Of a DNA stretch of 64,000 bases, positions 1-8,266 are shown piece after piece. Within the stretch, counting starts at the first letter, position 1. Every line of letters begins with the position of its first letter. The translations under genes were made by a program, and so were the position numbers. Origin of the DNA: Porphyrobacter sp. AAP60. GTDB taxonomy: Bacteria; Pseudomonadota; Alphaproteobacteria; Sphingomonadales; Sphingomonadaceae. The notes below the pieces were generated by a model that was not told the DNA's origin, searched no databases, and was given only the letters and a program-made list of their open reading frames with translations. The stretch is from contig NZ_LJHV01000023.1 of NCBI RefSeq assembly GCF_001296025.1, positions 62,001-126,000 on the forward strand, read 5' to 3'.

Positions 1-1
1 C

Positions 2-148
2 GAAGGCCAATCGCCGCTGACCCGCAGTTTCGTGATCGGCAACCCCAGCGCCAGCGGCTCTGCCCGGTTGCATCCGATCCGGCTTGACCAGCCGCCCGGA
101 TCGGTGCCCGGCCTGCGCGCCCAGCCCATCGCGATACCGGAAAGTTAG
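2..148 (+). CDS. C-terminal end of an unidentified protein (5' truncated by window edge)
   Basis: An open frame enters from the left edge and closes at a TAG 48 bases before sseA. The visible 48 residues are rich in Pro, Ser and Ala and end in IAIPES. No domain can be recognised from this fragment. It runs in the same direction as the sulfur genes that follow, so it may be the upstream gene of that group. The codon composition resembles the neighbouring genes, which supports real coding. Confidence 0.55.
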   Translation, partial: EGQSPLTRSFVIGNPSASGSARLHPIRLDQPPGSVPGLRAQPIAIPES

Positions 149-196
149 AAGCGCGGCGGCCTTGCGCCGTGATTTGAGGGCGCTAGGGTTGGCGGC

Positions 197-1054
197 ATGA
201 CGACACCTGTTCCCGATCTCGTATCGACCGGATGGCTGGCCGAGCGCCTTGAATCGCCCGGCCTTGCCATTCTTGACGCATCCCACCACTTGCCCGCCGC
301 GCAGCGTGATGCCGGAGCCGAATTTGTCGCCGGGCATATTCCGGGCGCGCAGTTTCTTGGCCTCGCCAGCCTGATTGACGAAGCATCGAGCGTGCCGCAG
401 GCGTTCCCGCGGCCCGATCAACTCGGCGCCCGTCTGGGCCTGCTGGGGATCGAACCCGGCGATACGATCATCCTTTATGATGACAGCGCCATTCGCACCT
501 CGGCCCGCGCATGGTTCATCCTGCACGCCAGCGGGTGGGAAAATGTCGCGATTCTCGATGGCGGCTTGGCGAAATGGCGGGCAGAACAACAGCCGCTGGC
601 GGCTGGCATCCGCCACGCGGCGCCGCTTTCGCCCACCCGCCTTGCCCCGCCGCGCGGCGTGCGCAGCAAGGCGCAGATGCTCGCCAATATTGAAACCGCC
701 GAAGAACAGGTGCTCGATGCGCGTAGTGCCGACCGGGTGTTCGGCACCGGCATTGATCCTGTCCACGGCCTGCCGATGGGGCGCATTCCCGGCGCGCTCA
801 ACCTGCCGTTCACCGATGTACTGAATGCCGACGGCACCTACAAATCGCCCGCCGAACTGCGCGACATCTTCACCGCCGCCGGGATCGACCTGCATCGCCC
901 GATCGCGACCACCTGCGGCAGCGGCATCACCGCCAGCGTGCTGATGTTCGCCCTGCATCTGATCGGGGTGAAAGATGCGGCGCTGTATGATGGCAGCTGG
1001 AGCGAATGGGGCGCTGATCCTTCCACCCCGAAGGAACAGGGCCCTGCAACATGA
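197..1054 (+). CDS. sseA: 3-mercaptopyruvate/thiosulfate sulfurtransferase (two-domain rhodanese)
   Basis: A 285-residue two-domain rhodanese that moves a sulfane sulfur from 3-mercaptopyruvate or thiosulfate to a thiol acceptor. The C-terminal domain carries the active-site loop CGSGIT with catalytic Cys240. A CGSG-type loop is more typical of mercaptopyruvate sulfurtransferases than of thiosulfate-specific rhodaneses. The N-terminal domain is the usual inactive copy (residues about 10-135). Length is normal for the family. The stop overlaps the start of the downstream metC-like gene by four bases, indicating translational coupling. Its place at the head of a sulfur-assimilation operon fits a role in sulfur trafficking. 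Exact substrate preference cannot be read from sequence. Confidence 0.9.
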   Translation: MTTPVPDLVSTGWLAERLESPGLAILDASHHLPAAQRDAGAEFVAGHIPGAQFLGLASLIDEASSVPQAFPRPDQLGARLGLLGIEPGDTIILYDDSAIRTSARAWFILHASGWENVAILDGGLAKWRAEQQPLAAGIRHAAPLSPTRLAPPRGVRSKAQMLANIETAEEQVLDARSADRVFGTGIDPVHGLPMGRIPGALNLPFTDVLNADGTYKSPAELRDIFTAAGIDLHRPIATTCGSGITASVLMFALHLIGVKDAALYDGSWSEWGADPSTPKEQGPAT

Positions 1055-2241
1055 GCGGCGACGATACCGACAAGCCCTTGCGCCCTGCCACGCGCGTTGT
1101 GCGCGGTGGGCGGCGCAGCGAATGGACCGGCCCGGTCGTCAACCCTCCGGTGTGGCGCGCATCCACTCACCTTTATGATTGCGACGCGGATCGCCATGCG
1201 GCAGGCGGCAACAATGCCGACGGGCAGTTTTTCTATGGCCGCCGCGGCGCGCCGACCCAGTGGGCGCTGGCCGAGGCTCTGACCCAGCTTGAACGCGGGG
1301 CGCATGGCACGGTGCTGTATCCCAGCGGCGTGGCGGCGATTGCGGGGTGCATGCTTGCCGTGCTGAAGCCGGGCGACCGGCTGCTGATGGCTGACAATGC
1401 CTATGATCCCTCGCGCAGCATGGCGACCGGGCTGCTGGCGCGCATTGGGGTGGCCACCACCTTCTTCGACCCGCGTGATGTTGAGGGGTTCGGGGCGTTA
1501 TGCGCGGCGGGAGCGAAGGCCGTCTGGCTGGAATGCCCCGGCAGTCTGACCTTCGAGGTTTGCGATGTGCCCGCGCTGGCCGCCATTGCCCGCGAACATG
1601 GCGCGGTCAGCATGATCGACAACACCTGGGCTAGCCCGCTCGGGTTCGCCGCGCTGGAACACGGGTGCGACATCGTGATGATGAGCCTGTCCAAACACGT
1701 TGGCGGCCATTCCGATCTGATGATGGGCAGCGCCAGCGCGGGCAAGCGCTGGTACACCGCGTTGCGGCGCACATCGCAGGAACTGGGGCAGATCGTCTCG
1801 CCCGATGACGCAGCGCTGGCCGCGCGGGGCTTGCGGACGATGGCAGTGCGGCTTGAGGCTCAGACCCGCTCGGCCCTGAAAATTGCGACATGGCTGGAAA
1901 GCCAGCCGCAGGTGGCCCGCGTGATGTGCCCGCTGCTGCCTTCCGATCCCGGCCACGCATTGTGGCAGCGCGATTTCACCGGCGGCTGCGGATTGTTCGC
2001 CTTTGTACTGGCGAGCGATGATCCCCAAGCCTCGGGCAAGGTGGCAGACGCGCTGGAATTGTTCGGCATCGGTTATAGCTGGGGCGGTTTTGAAAGCCTT
2101 GCCCTGCCGGTCCGGCCCGAAGATTACCGCAGTATCATGCCCGGTACCGGCGGCGCCCCTGCAATCCGCCTTGCCATCGGGCTGGAGGATGCCGATGATC
2201 TGATCGCCGATCTCGGCCAGGCGCTGGAGAATGTGACATGA
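1051..2241 (+). CDS. metC: Cystathionine beta-lyase family PLP enzyme
   Basis: A 396-residue Cys/Met-metabolism PLP enzyme (fold type I). The motif SLSKHVGGHSDLMMG contains the PLP-binding lysine, about Lys215, and is typical of cystathionine beta-lyases. These cleave cystathionine to homocysteine, pyruvate and ammonia on the way to methionine. Upstream features include YGRRGAPT near residue 65 and a MIDNTWASP segment around the PLP-anchoring Asp. It overlaps sseA at its start and the MscS gene at its end, each by ATGA, so the three genes are cotranscribed. Other members of the family (cystathionine gamma-lyase, methionine gamma-lyase) are possible, but the KHVGGHSD signature favours MetC. 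Confidence 0.88.
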   Translation: MSGDDTDKPLRPATRVVRGGRRSEWTGPVVNPPVWRASTHLYDCDADRHAAGGNNADGQFFYGRRGAPTQWALAEALTQLERGAHGTVLYPSGVAAIAGCMLAVLKPGDRLLMADNAYDPSRSMATGLLARIGVATTFFDPRDVEGFGALCAAGAKAVWLECPGSLTFEVCDVPALAAIAREHGAVSMIDNTWASPLGFAALEHGCDIVMMSLSKHVGGHSDLMMGSASAGKRWYTALRRTSQELGQIVSPDDAALAARGLRTMAVRLEAQTRSALKIATWLESQPQVARVMCPLLPSDPGHALWQRDFTGGCGLFAFVLASDDPQASGKVADALELFGIGYSWGGFESLALPVRPEDYRSIMPGTGGAPAIRLAIGLEDADDLIADLGQALENVT

Positions 2242-3371
2242 CCGCGGCGCTATCCCTGCCTGAAGCCGAGACGGAAACGGAAACCGAAACTCCGCCAGAT
2301 CCCGCGGCCACTGCCAGCCCGGTCCCTGAAGCCTCGCCCGAAGCTGCTGCGTCAGAGCCGGCTGTGCCCGAAGCTATTGTCAGCGGCGCGGATTCCGTTC
2401 GCCAGGATATTGCCGGACGCAGCCAGACGATCGGGGATATTCTCGATCAGCTCGACAGCCTTGCATTGTCAGTCGGCGATTGGCGCATATCCGCCTTCGA
2501 TGTCCTGTTTGCCGTGGCCGCCGGATTGCTGGTGCTGGGCTTCGCCGTGGTGGCAACCCGCCTGATGCGCAGCGCGCTGCGCCGGATCACCAGCCTTGAC
2601 AGCACCCAGCGCGTGCTGGCCGAAAAGATCGCACAGATCGTAATCTGGGTGACGACATTCTTTATCGGCATCGATCTACTCGGCATCGATCTGACCGCGC
2701 TGGCGGTGTTTTCGGGCGCATTCGGCCTCGCCATCGGCTTCGGCCTGCAAAAGACCTTCGGCAACCTGATTTCGGGAATCATCCTGCTGCTCGACAAGTC
2801 GATCAAGCCGGGCGACGTGATCGCAGTGGCCGACCAGTCCGGACAGCAGACCTTTGGCCAGATCCGCAAGATCGGCATCCGCGCGATTTCGGTCGTCACG
2901 CGCGATGAACGCGAATACCTGATCCCGAACGAAAACCTGATGATCAACCAGGTCGAAAACTGGTCTTACTCATCCAGGAATGTGCGCATCCAGATCCCGG
3001 TCGGGGTGAGTTACAACACCGATATGATGCTGGCCGAAAAACTGATGCTGGAGGCTGCGGGCAAGTCCAAGCGCGTGCTGGAAACGCCGCCGCCCACGGT
3101 CTGGTGGGGCGGATTTGGCGATAACTCCGTCGATTTCACGATCCATTGCTGGATCAGCGATCCCGAACAGGGTGTCGGCAATGTCCGCAGCGAAGTGTTG
3201 AAGGGCCTGTGGTGGCTGTTCAAGGAGAACGACATCGAAATCCCTTACCCGCAGCGCGACATCAATCTGCGCGACAATGCGCAGATGCAGGCACTGATCG
3301 CAGCGCTTGGAGGGCGCTTGCCGGATGCTTCGCAGGACACCTCGCCGAACTCTGGGGACGATAGCGAATAG
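2238..3371 (+). CDS. MscS-family mechanosensitive ion channel
   Basis: A 377-residue small-conductance mechanosensitive channel. Residues 1 to about 70 form an acidic, Ala/Pro/Glu-rich cytosolic or periplasmic arm that begins with a run of alternating Glu-Thr. Two or three hydrophobic segments lie at about 90-160. The pore-lining helix is followed by the conserved GLAIGFGLQKTFGNLISG stretch, and the beta-domain has the usual VENWSYSSRNVR region. Such channels open under membrane tension to release solutes on hypo-osmotic shock. The start overlaps the metC stop (ATGA). Its presence between sulfur genes is probably positional rather than functional. Confidence 0.9.
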   Translation: MTAALSLPEAETETETETPPDPAATASPVPEASPEAAASEPAVPEAIVSGADSVRQDIAGRSQTIGDILDQLDSLALSVGDWRISAFDVLFAVAAGLLVLGFAVVATRLMRSALRRITSLDSTQRVLAEKIAQIVIWVTTFFIGIDLLGIDLTALAVFSGAFGLAIGFGLQKTFGNLISGIILLLDKSIKPGDVIAVADQSGQQTFGQIRKIGIRAISVVTRDEREYLIPNENLMINQVENWSYSSRNVRIQIPVGVSYNTDMMLAEKLMLEAAGKSKRVLETPPPTVWWGGFGDNSVDFTIHCWISDPEQGVGNVRSEVLKGLWWLFKENDIEIPYPQRDINLRDNAQMQALIAALGGRLPDASQDTSPNSGDDSE

Positions 3372-3438
3372 TTCAGCTACGCGCTGGGCAATCCATTCTC
3401 GCTGGCATGGCCGGGCGTCGTGGCCCATCTGCCCTGTC

Positions 3439-4206
3439 ATGCAGCAAACTGGCACCATCTATCTCGTCGGCGCAGGGCCGGGTCCGGTGGACCTTCTCAC
3501 CCTGCGCGCCGCCCGCCTGATCGAACGGGCGCAGGTCATCGTCCATGACGGGCTGATCGGGCCCGATATCCTGTCGCTTGCGCGGTCCGATGCGCGGCTG
3601 ATCTCGGTCGCGAAACAGCGCGCCCGCCACACCCTGCCGCAAGACGATATCAACGCTCTGCTGGTGGCAGAGGCCGTGCAGGGCCATGATGTCGTGCGCC
3701 TCAAGGGCGGCGATCCCTTCATCTTCGGGCGCGGCGGCGAAGAGGCGGAAACTGCCCGCGCCGCAGGCGTCCGCGTTGAAGTCGTGCCCGGCATCAGCGC
3801 TGCAAACGGCGCAGCGGCGGCAAGCGGCATCGCGCTGACCCACCGTGACGCATCCAGCATTGTCAGCTTCGTCGCCGGCCAGTGCAAGGGCTTGGCCGAG
3901 CAGGATTGGTCCGGCCTTGCAGGCAAGGGCCGCACGCTCGTGATCTACATGGGCGTATCCACTGCCGCGCAGATTGCGGAAAAGCTGATGGCAGACGGTC
4001 TTGCCCCTTCGATGCCCGTTGCCGTGATCGAAAACGCCGCCCGCCCGGAAATGCGGGTGTTGCGCGGCTTGCTGGCGGGCCTGCCCGATCTGGTCGAGGC
4101 CAAAGCAGTGAAAAGCCCCGCGCTGATCGTGATCGGCGAAGTGACCGCGCGCGAGGATATCGCGCTCGCCGCCCTCGCCCGAAACGCCAAGGAGGCGGCG
4201 CAATGA
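3439..4206 (+). CDS. cobA: Uroporphyrinogen-III C-methyltransferase (siroheme branch)
   Basis: A 255-residue SAM-dependent methyltransferase that converts uroporphyrinogen III to precorrin-2, the entry to siroheme and cobalamin. Visible signatures are YLVGAGPGPVDLLTL at the N-terminus, the VRLKGGDPFIFGRGGEE motif, VPGISAANGAAA and the THRD segment. The start at 3439 places the GAGPGP motif at the usual distance. The frame stays open upstream, but those extra residues overlap the MscS gene and look non-coding. There is no fused CysG dehydrogenase/ferrochelatase domain, so another protein must finish siroheme. It overlaps the DUF2849 gene (ATGA) and sits just before cysI, which needs siroheme. 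Confidence 0.9.
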   Translation: MQQTGTIYLVGAGPGPVDLLTLRAARLIERAQVIVHDGLIGPDILSLARSDARLISVAKQRARHTLPQDDINALLVAEAVQGHDVVRLKGGDPFIFGRGGEEAETARAAGVRVEVVPGISAANGAAAASGIALTHRDASSIVSFVAGQCKGLAEQDWSGLAGKGRTLVIYMGVSTAAQIAEKLMADGLAPSMPVAVIENAARPEMRVLRGLLAGLPDLVEAKAVKSPALIVIGEVTAREDIALAALARNAKEAAQ

Positions 4207-4502
4207 AAATCCTCACCGGCAATGATCTGCGCAGCGGCGCGGTGACGTGGTGGAACGGCAATGGCTGGTCGCTGTTCGTCGATGATGCTGTCGATGTGGG
4301 CGACGAGGCGGAGGAAATCCTCGCCCGCGAAGTCGCCACGCGCCGGGTCAACGTGCCCTACGTGATCGAAGCCACCATCGACGCTGCCGGCCATGTACGG
4401 CCTGCGCATATCAAGGACCGGGTGCGCGCACTCGGCCCGACCGTGCGGCGCGACCTCGCCGTGCCGACCGCCGACAAGACCGGCTGGGACTGGGTGATCT
4501 GA
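4203..4502 (+). CDS. DUF2849 protein of the sulfite-reductase operon
   Basis: A 99-residue soluble protein matching the alphaproteobacterial DUF2849 family, recognised by its early WWNGNGWSLFVDDA-like segment and the terminal KTGWDWVI. Family function is unknown. In many alphaproteobacteria it lies between the siroheme methyltransferase and the sulfite/nitrite reductase, exactly as here, so an accessory role in siroheme supply or sulfite reduction is inferred. Start ATG overlaps the cobA stop by four bases. No cysteines or metal-binding motif are visible in the protein. Confidence 0.8.
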   Translation: MKILTGNDLRSGAVTWWNGNGWSLFVDDAVDVGDEAEEILAREVATRRVNVPYVIEATIDAAGHVRPAHIKDRVRALGPTVRRDLAVPTADKTGWDWVI

Positions 4503-4523
4503 TGAAGCGACACCCCCTAATTT

Positions 4524-4591
4524 CCGTTCGTGTCGAGCGCAGTCGAGACACCTACGCAAGCCGCCTTCTCGACTTCGCTCGAAGCGAACGG
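4524..4591 (+). repeat. Imperfect inverted repeat in the 5' leader of cysI
   Basis: Two 25-base arms at 4524-4548 and 4567-4591 are reverse complements at about 22 of 25 positions, separated by an 18-base spacer. The core reads GTCGAGCGCAGTCGAGACAC on the left and TCTCGACTTCGCTCGAAGCG on the right, a pattern I associate with sphingomonad intergenic repeats. The right arm runs directly into the GGAG that serves as the cysI ribosome-binding site, so the folded RNA could mask it. Confidence 0.7.
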
Positions 4592-4599
4592 AGTTTCTG

Positions 4600-6231
4600 A
4601 TGTACCAATACGATTCCTACGATCAGGCGATGGTGGATGCCCGCGTGGAAGAATTCCGCGATCAGGCCCGCCGCCGTCTGGATGGCAAGCTGACCGAAGA
4701 CCAGTTCAAGCCGCTGCGGCTGATGAACGGGCTCTATCTGCAACTCCATGCCTATATGCTGCGCGTGGCGATCCCTTACGGAACGCTCAGCGGCGGGCAG
4801 ATGGAAGCGCTGGCGGACATCGCCGAGAAGTATGACCGCGGCTATGGCCACTTCACCACCCGCCAGAACATCCAGTACAACTGGATCAAGCTGGAAGATG
4901 CCGCCGATATCCTCGCCGACCTGTCCAGGCACGAAATGCACGCGATCCAGACCAGCGGGAACTGCATCCGCAACATCAGCGCCGATCACTTCGCCGGTGC
5001 CGCCGCTGACGAGGTGGTCGACCCGCGCCCCTATGCGGAATTGCTGCGCCAGTGGTCGAGCTTCCACCCCGAATTCACCTACCTGCCGCGCAAGTTCAAG
5101 ATCGCAGTGATCGCATCGGAAAAAGACCGCGCGGCGATGCGGCTGCACGATATCGGCATCCGCATTGTCAGCCGAGATGGCGAAGTCGGTGCCGAGGTCT
5201 ACGCGGGCGGCGGCATGGGCCGCACCCCGATGATCGCGCCGCTGATCCGCGATTTCGTGCCGATCGACCAGCTGATCACCTATGCTGAGGCCGCCTTGCG
5301 GGTCTACAACCGCTATGGCCGACGCGACAACAAGTACAAGGCGCGGATCAAGATCCTCGTCCATGAACTTGGCGCAGCGGAATATACCCGGCAGGTCGAG
5401 GAAGAATTCGCCCACATGCTGGCCGTGGGCGTTGAACCCCCGCGCGAGGAACTGGCGCGGATAGCGGCCTATTTTGCCCCGCCCGCTTTCGTTGACGGGC
5501 CCAAGACGCTCGACCGTTCCGATCCGGATTTCGCGCTGTGGGTGGATCGCAACACGCACCGGCACAAGCATGATGCCTATGTCTCGGCTGTCATCAGCCT
5601 CAAGCCCGCGGGCGGTATTCCCGGCGATGCCACAGCGGAACAGATGCGCGTTGTTGCCAAGCTGGCGCGCGATTACAGCTTTGACGAATTGCGGGTGATG
5701 CACACCCAGAACCTGCTGCTGCCGCATGTGCGCATCGCCGATCTTCACGCCGTGTGGAGCGCGCTGGACGCGGCAGGCATGGGCGCGCCCAACATGGACA
5801 CGATCGAGGATATCATCGCCTGCCCCGGCCTTGATTATTGTAGCCTCGCCAACGCCCGCTCGATCCCGCTGGCCCAGCGCATTTCGGAAAGCTTCGCCGC
5901 CAAGGGCCGCACCGAAGTGGTCGGCGAATTGAAGCTGAAAATCTCCGGCTGCATCAACGCCTGCGGACACCATCATGCGGGCCATATCGGCATCCTTGGT
6001 GTCGACAAGAAGGGCAAGGAGAACTTCCAGCTTTCGCTCGGCGGGTCGGAGGCGGAAGACGTCAGCCTCGCCAAGATCACCGGCCCCGGCTTTGACGAGG
6101 ATGGGGTGGTCGCCGCGGTCGAGACAGTCACTGACGTTTATCTTGGCGCACGTCAGGACGGCGAGCGTTTCCTCGATACCTACCGCCGCATCGGCATGGA
6201 GCCTTTCAAGGAGGCATTGTATGGCGGATAA
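4600..6231 (+). CDS. cysI: Siroheme/4Fe-4S assimilatory sulfite (nitrite) reductase hemoprotein
   Basis: A 543-residue hemoprotein that carries out the six-electron reduction of sulfite to sulfide. The coupled 4Fe-4S cluster and siroheme are held by Cys408 and Cys414 (CPGLDYC) and Cys451 and Cys455 (CINAC). The N-terminal half shows the ferredoxin-like repeat HFTTRQNIQYNW, and a second copy HTQNLLLPHVRI lies near residue 370. There is no neighbouring cysJ flavoprotein, so electrons may come from a ferredoxin or another partner. Nitrite reductases share this fold, but the cobA/DUF2849/DUF934/cysH neighbours favour sulfite. The end overlaps the DUF934 gene by 11 bp. Confidence 0.92.
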   Translation: MYQYDSYDQAMVDARVEEFRDQARRRLDGKLTEDQFKPLRLMNGLYLQLHAYMLRVAIPYGTLSGGQMEALADIAEKYDRGYGHFTTRQNIQYNWIKLEDAADILADLSRHEMHAIQTSGNCIRNISADHFAGAAADEVVDPRPYAELLRQWSSFHPEFTYLPRKFKIAVIASEKDRAAMRLHDIGIRIVSRDGEVGAEVYAGGGMGRTPMIAPLIRDFVPIDQLITYAEAALRVYNRYGRRDNKYKARIKILVHELGAAEYTRQVEEEFAHMLAVGVEPPREELARIAAYFAPPAFVDGPKTLDRSDPDFALWVDRNTHRHKHDAYVSAVISLKPAGGIPGDATAEQMRVVAKLARDYSFDELRVMHTQNLLLPHVRIADLHAVWSALDAAGMGAPNMDTIEDIIACPGLDYCSLANARSIPLAQRISESFAAKGRTEVVGELKLKISGCINACGHHHAGHIGILGVDKKGKENFQLSLGGSEAEDVSLAKITGPGFDEDGVVAAVETVTDVYLGARQDGERFLDTYRRIGMEPFKEALYGG

Positions 6232-6676
6232 TCTCGGCACCAGCCCCGATGAAGTGCAATTCCGCTTCCGCGATGACGAACCCGTCGATCACGGCACCGT
6301 CACCGTCGATGCCTGCTGCGACCAGACCAACGCAACCGCTGTCCGGATCGAGCCGGGTGACGATGCGCGCCTGCTGCTGCCATATCTCGATCGCCTTGCA
6401 CTGGTGGAGGTCAACTTCCCCGGCTTCGGCGACGGGCGCGGCTATTCTTCTGCCCGCATCCTGCGCGAAGCGGGCTACACCGGCGAACTGCGCGCGGTTG
6501 GCGATGTGCTGATCGATCAGCTTTCCCATATGCGCCGCTGCGGGTTTGACAGCTTCGCCCCCGACAAGCGGCTGGATGAAGACGACGCGCTGCGCGCCTT
6601 TGCAACGTGGGAAAACGTCTATCAACGCGCCGCCGATACGCGGCGGATCATTGCGGACAAGCGCCATGAAGCCTGA
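6221..6676 (+). CDS. DUF934 protein of the sulfite-reductase operon
   Basis: A 151-residue DUF934 protein, recognised by the FPGFGDGRGYSSARILRE segment near residue 65 and the DQLSHMRRCGFDSF segment near 100, both typical of the family. Family members sit beside sulfite reductase genes in many proteobacteria and are often described as oxidoreductases of sulfite reduction, but no mechanism is established. Start ATG at 6221 lies inside the end of cysI, and the stop lies inside cysH, so it is translationally tied to both. No Fe-S or FAD motif can be seen. Confidence 0.85.
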   Translation: MADNLGTSPDEVQFRFRDDEPVDHGTVTVDACCDQTNATAVRIEPGDDARLLLPYLDRLALVEVNFPGFGDGRGYSSARILREAGYTGELRAVGDVLIDQLSHMRRCGFDSFAPDKRLDEDDALRAFATWENVYQRAADTRRIIADKRHEA

Positions 6677-7442
6677 ACTGGGACTCTCGGGCGAGCCGCG
6701 CACCCGCGACGCGCTCGACCTCGCGCCGCGCTTTACCGAACATGATGCGGTGCGGCTGAACCGCATGTTCCGCGGCGCTTCGACGCAGGACATGCTCGAA
6801 GCGGTCATCCGCGACGGGTTGGCAGGCGATCTGGCAGTCGTCTCCAGCTTCGGCGCGGAAAGCGCGGTGCTGCTGCATCTGGTTGCCAGCGTCGATCCTG
6901 CTGTGCCGGTGCTGTTCCTCGACACCGGCAAGCATTTTGCCGAAACGCTGGCTTACCGCGACACGCTGGCAGAGCGCCTGGGCCTCAATCTGGTGATCCT
7001 GACACCCGATCCGGCGGATCTGGCCGCCAAGGACGAAACCGGCCTGCGCTGGTCATACGATCCCGATGGCTGCTGTGAAATCCGCAAGGTACGCCCGCTG
7101 GCAAAGGCGCTGGCGCAATATGATGCGAGCTTCACTGGCCGGAAATCATTCCAGGCCGCCACCCGCGCCAATCTGCCGCGTTTTGAAGTGGACACATCTG
7201 ACGCGCAGGGACGGCTCAAGATCAACCCGCTGATCGATTGGGACGCGGGCCAGATCGAAGGCTATTTCATCGCCCATGACCTCCCCCGCCACCCGTTGAT
7301 CGCGCAAGGCTATCCGTCAATCGGCTGTTCCCCCTGCACCACCCAGGTCGCGCCGGGCGAAGACCCGCGCTCGGGCCGATGGAAGGGCTGGGACAAGACC
7401 GAATGCGGCATCCACAAGCCGGGCGAGGAGCCGTTTTTGTAG
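6666..7442 (+). CDS. cysH: APS/PAPS reductase with 4Fe-4S cluster motif
   Basis: A 258-residue adenylylsulfate reductase that reduces activated sulfate (APS or PAPS) to sulfite using thioredoxin. The SSFGAESAVLL P-loop-like motif lies near residue 60. Paired cysteines C136-C137 and the C221xxC224 pair bind the 4Fe-4S cluster that marks the APS-preferring class. The catalytic Cys247 is in the C-terminal ECGIH. Start ATG at 6666 overlaps the end of DUF934 by 11 bp; the longer frame upstream is only the shadow of that gene. With cysI and cobA it completes sulfate reduction to sulfide after activation by ATP sulfurylase, which is not in this window. Confidence 0.92.
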   Translation: MKPELGLSGEPRTRDALDLAPRFTEHDAVRLNRMFRGASTQDMLEAVIRDGLAGDLAVVSSFGAESAVLLHLVASVDPAVPVLFLDTGKHFAETLAYRDTLAERLGLNLVILTPDPADLAAKDETGLRWSYDPDGCCEIRKVRPLAKALAQYDASFTGRKSFQAATRANLPRFEVDTSDAQGRLKINPLIDWDAGQIEGYFIAHDLPRHPLIAQGYPSIGCSPCTTQVAPGEDPRSGRWKGWDKTECGIHKPGEEPFL

Positions 7443-7451
7443 GGGCGTTCG

Positions 7452-8084
7452 CTATTTCCCGCCAAGCGCGCGGCGCAGCCGTTCCTCCTCGCGCGCGCGG
7501 GCCAAGGCGCCGGGTTTCGACATTTCCGGATCAAGGAAGGTCGGGTTGCCGAAGACAATCGCCTCCTTGCGCAGATCGGGATCGGCAAGGCCGGGAATGA
7601 AGAGCTGCCGGATCATCGGCTTGCCCTTGCCCACCGGGTCAATGGTGCCCGATGATGAATGCGCCACATCGCCAAGACCGGTGTAAGCCCACAATGGCGA
7701 ACGCGACGTGCCCTGGATGAACAGGCTCAGGTCGCTCCATTCTTCCGGAACAGCGCAAGTCTGTCGCACGGCAAAGGCAACGGATTCGCCGATGGTCGAG
7801 GCATATTGCTCGACAAGTTTGAAATTGCGCCAGTCGAGCCACCATTCGCCCGCTGCAACCTTGCCGACAAATGACCCGCCGCCGCGCCACGCCGATCCGC
7901 CAAACCGGACGAGCGTAGCTGTGGCCGGGATCAGAATACGCTCCGGCGCAATAATGCCGCCATTATAGCCGCCGTCGGGGGAATGGTAATCGCCATCCGG
8001 CCCGTGCTGCAGCCGACCGAACTGATAACCGCGTGCCATCATCAATGATTCGGGCCGCTCAAATGCCATCTGGTTAAGTGCCAC
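7452..8084 (-). CDS. Hypothetical protein, Gly/Trp-rich, unknown function
   Basis: A 210-residue protein of no recognised family, probably soluble since no hydrophobic segment or signal peptide is evident. Notable segments are HGPDGDYHSPDGGYNGG near residue 30 and the C-terminal charged tail ending RREEERLRRALGGK-like. I chose GTG at 8084 because a strong GAGGGGGG ribosome site lies five to six bases upstream; the frame stays open to an ATG at 8138 without such a site. It converges on cysH with a ten-base gap and is divergent from the next gene. Confidence 0.6.
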   Translation of the reverse strand: MALNQMAFERPESLMMARGYQFGRLQHGPDGDYHSPDGGYNGGIIAPERILIPATATLVRFGGSAWRGGGSFVGKVAAGEWWLDWRNFKLVEQYASTIGESVAFAVRQTCAVPEEWSDLSLFIQGTSRSPLWAYTGLGDVAHSSSGTIDPVGKGKPMIRQLFIPGLADPDLRKEAIVFGNPTFLDPEMSKPGALARAREEERLRRALGGK

Positions 8085-8266
8085 AATTCCCCCCTCGCAT
8101 TTGCGCCTGTGACAGCGCGAATCCCCCATGCCTCCCACGGCTTACGGGCGGATGCTATCATGCCTGACGGCCTGTGACGACAGGTGACGTCAGGCTGACG
8201 CCGACAAAATTGCAGGCCTTTTCAGCTGCACCTTCACATCCAAATAGAATGGGTTAGGCTGCCACC

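Noticed and set aside
4552..6240. A 562-codon minus-strand frame opposite cysI
   Set aside because: It mirrors cysI codons and has no domain; cysI shows all four Fe-S/siroheme cysteines.
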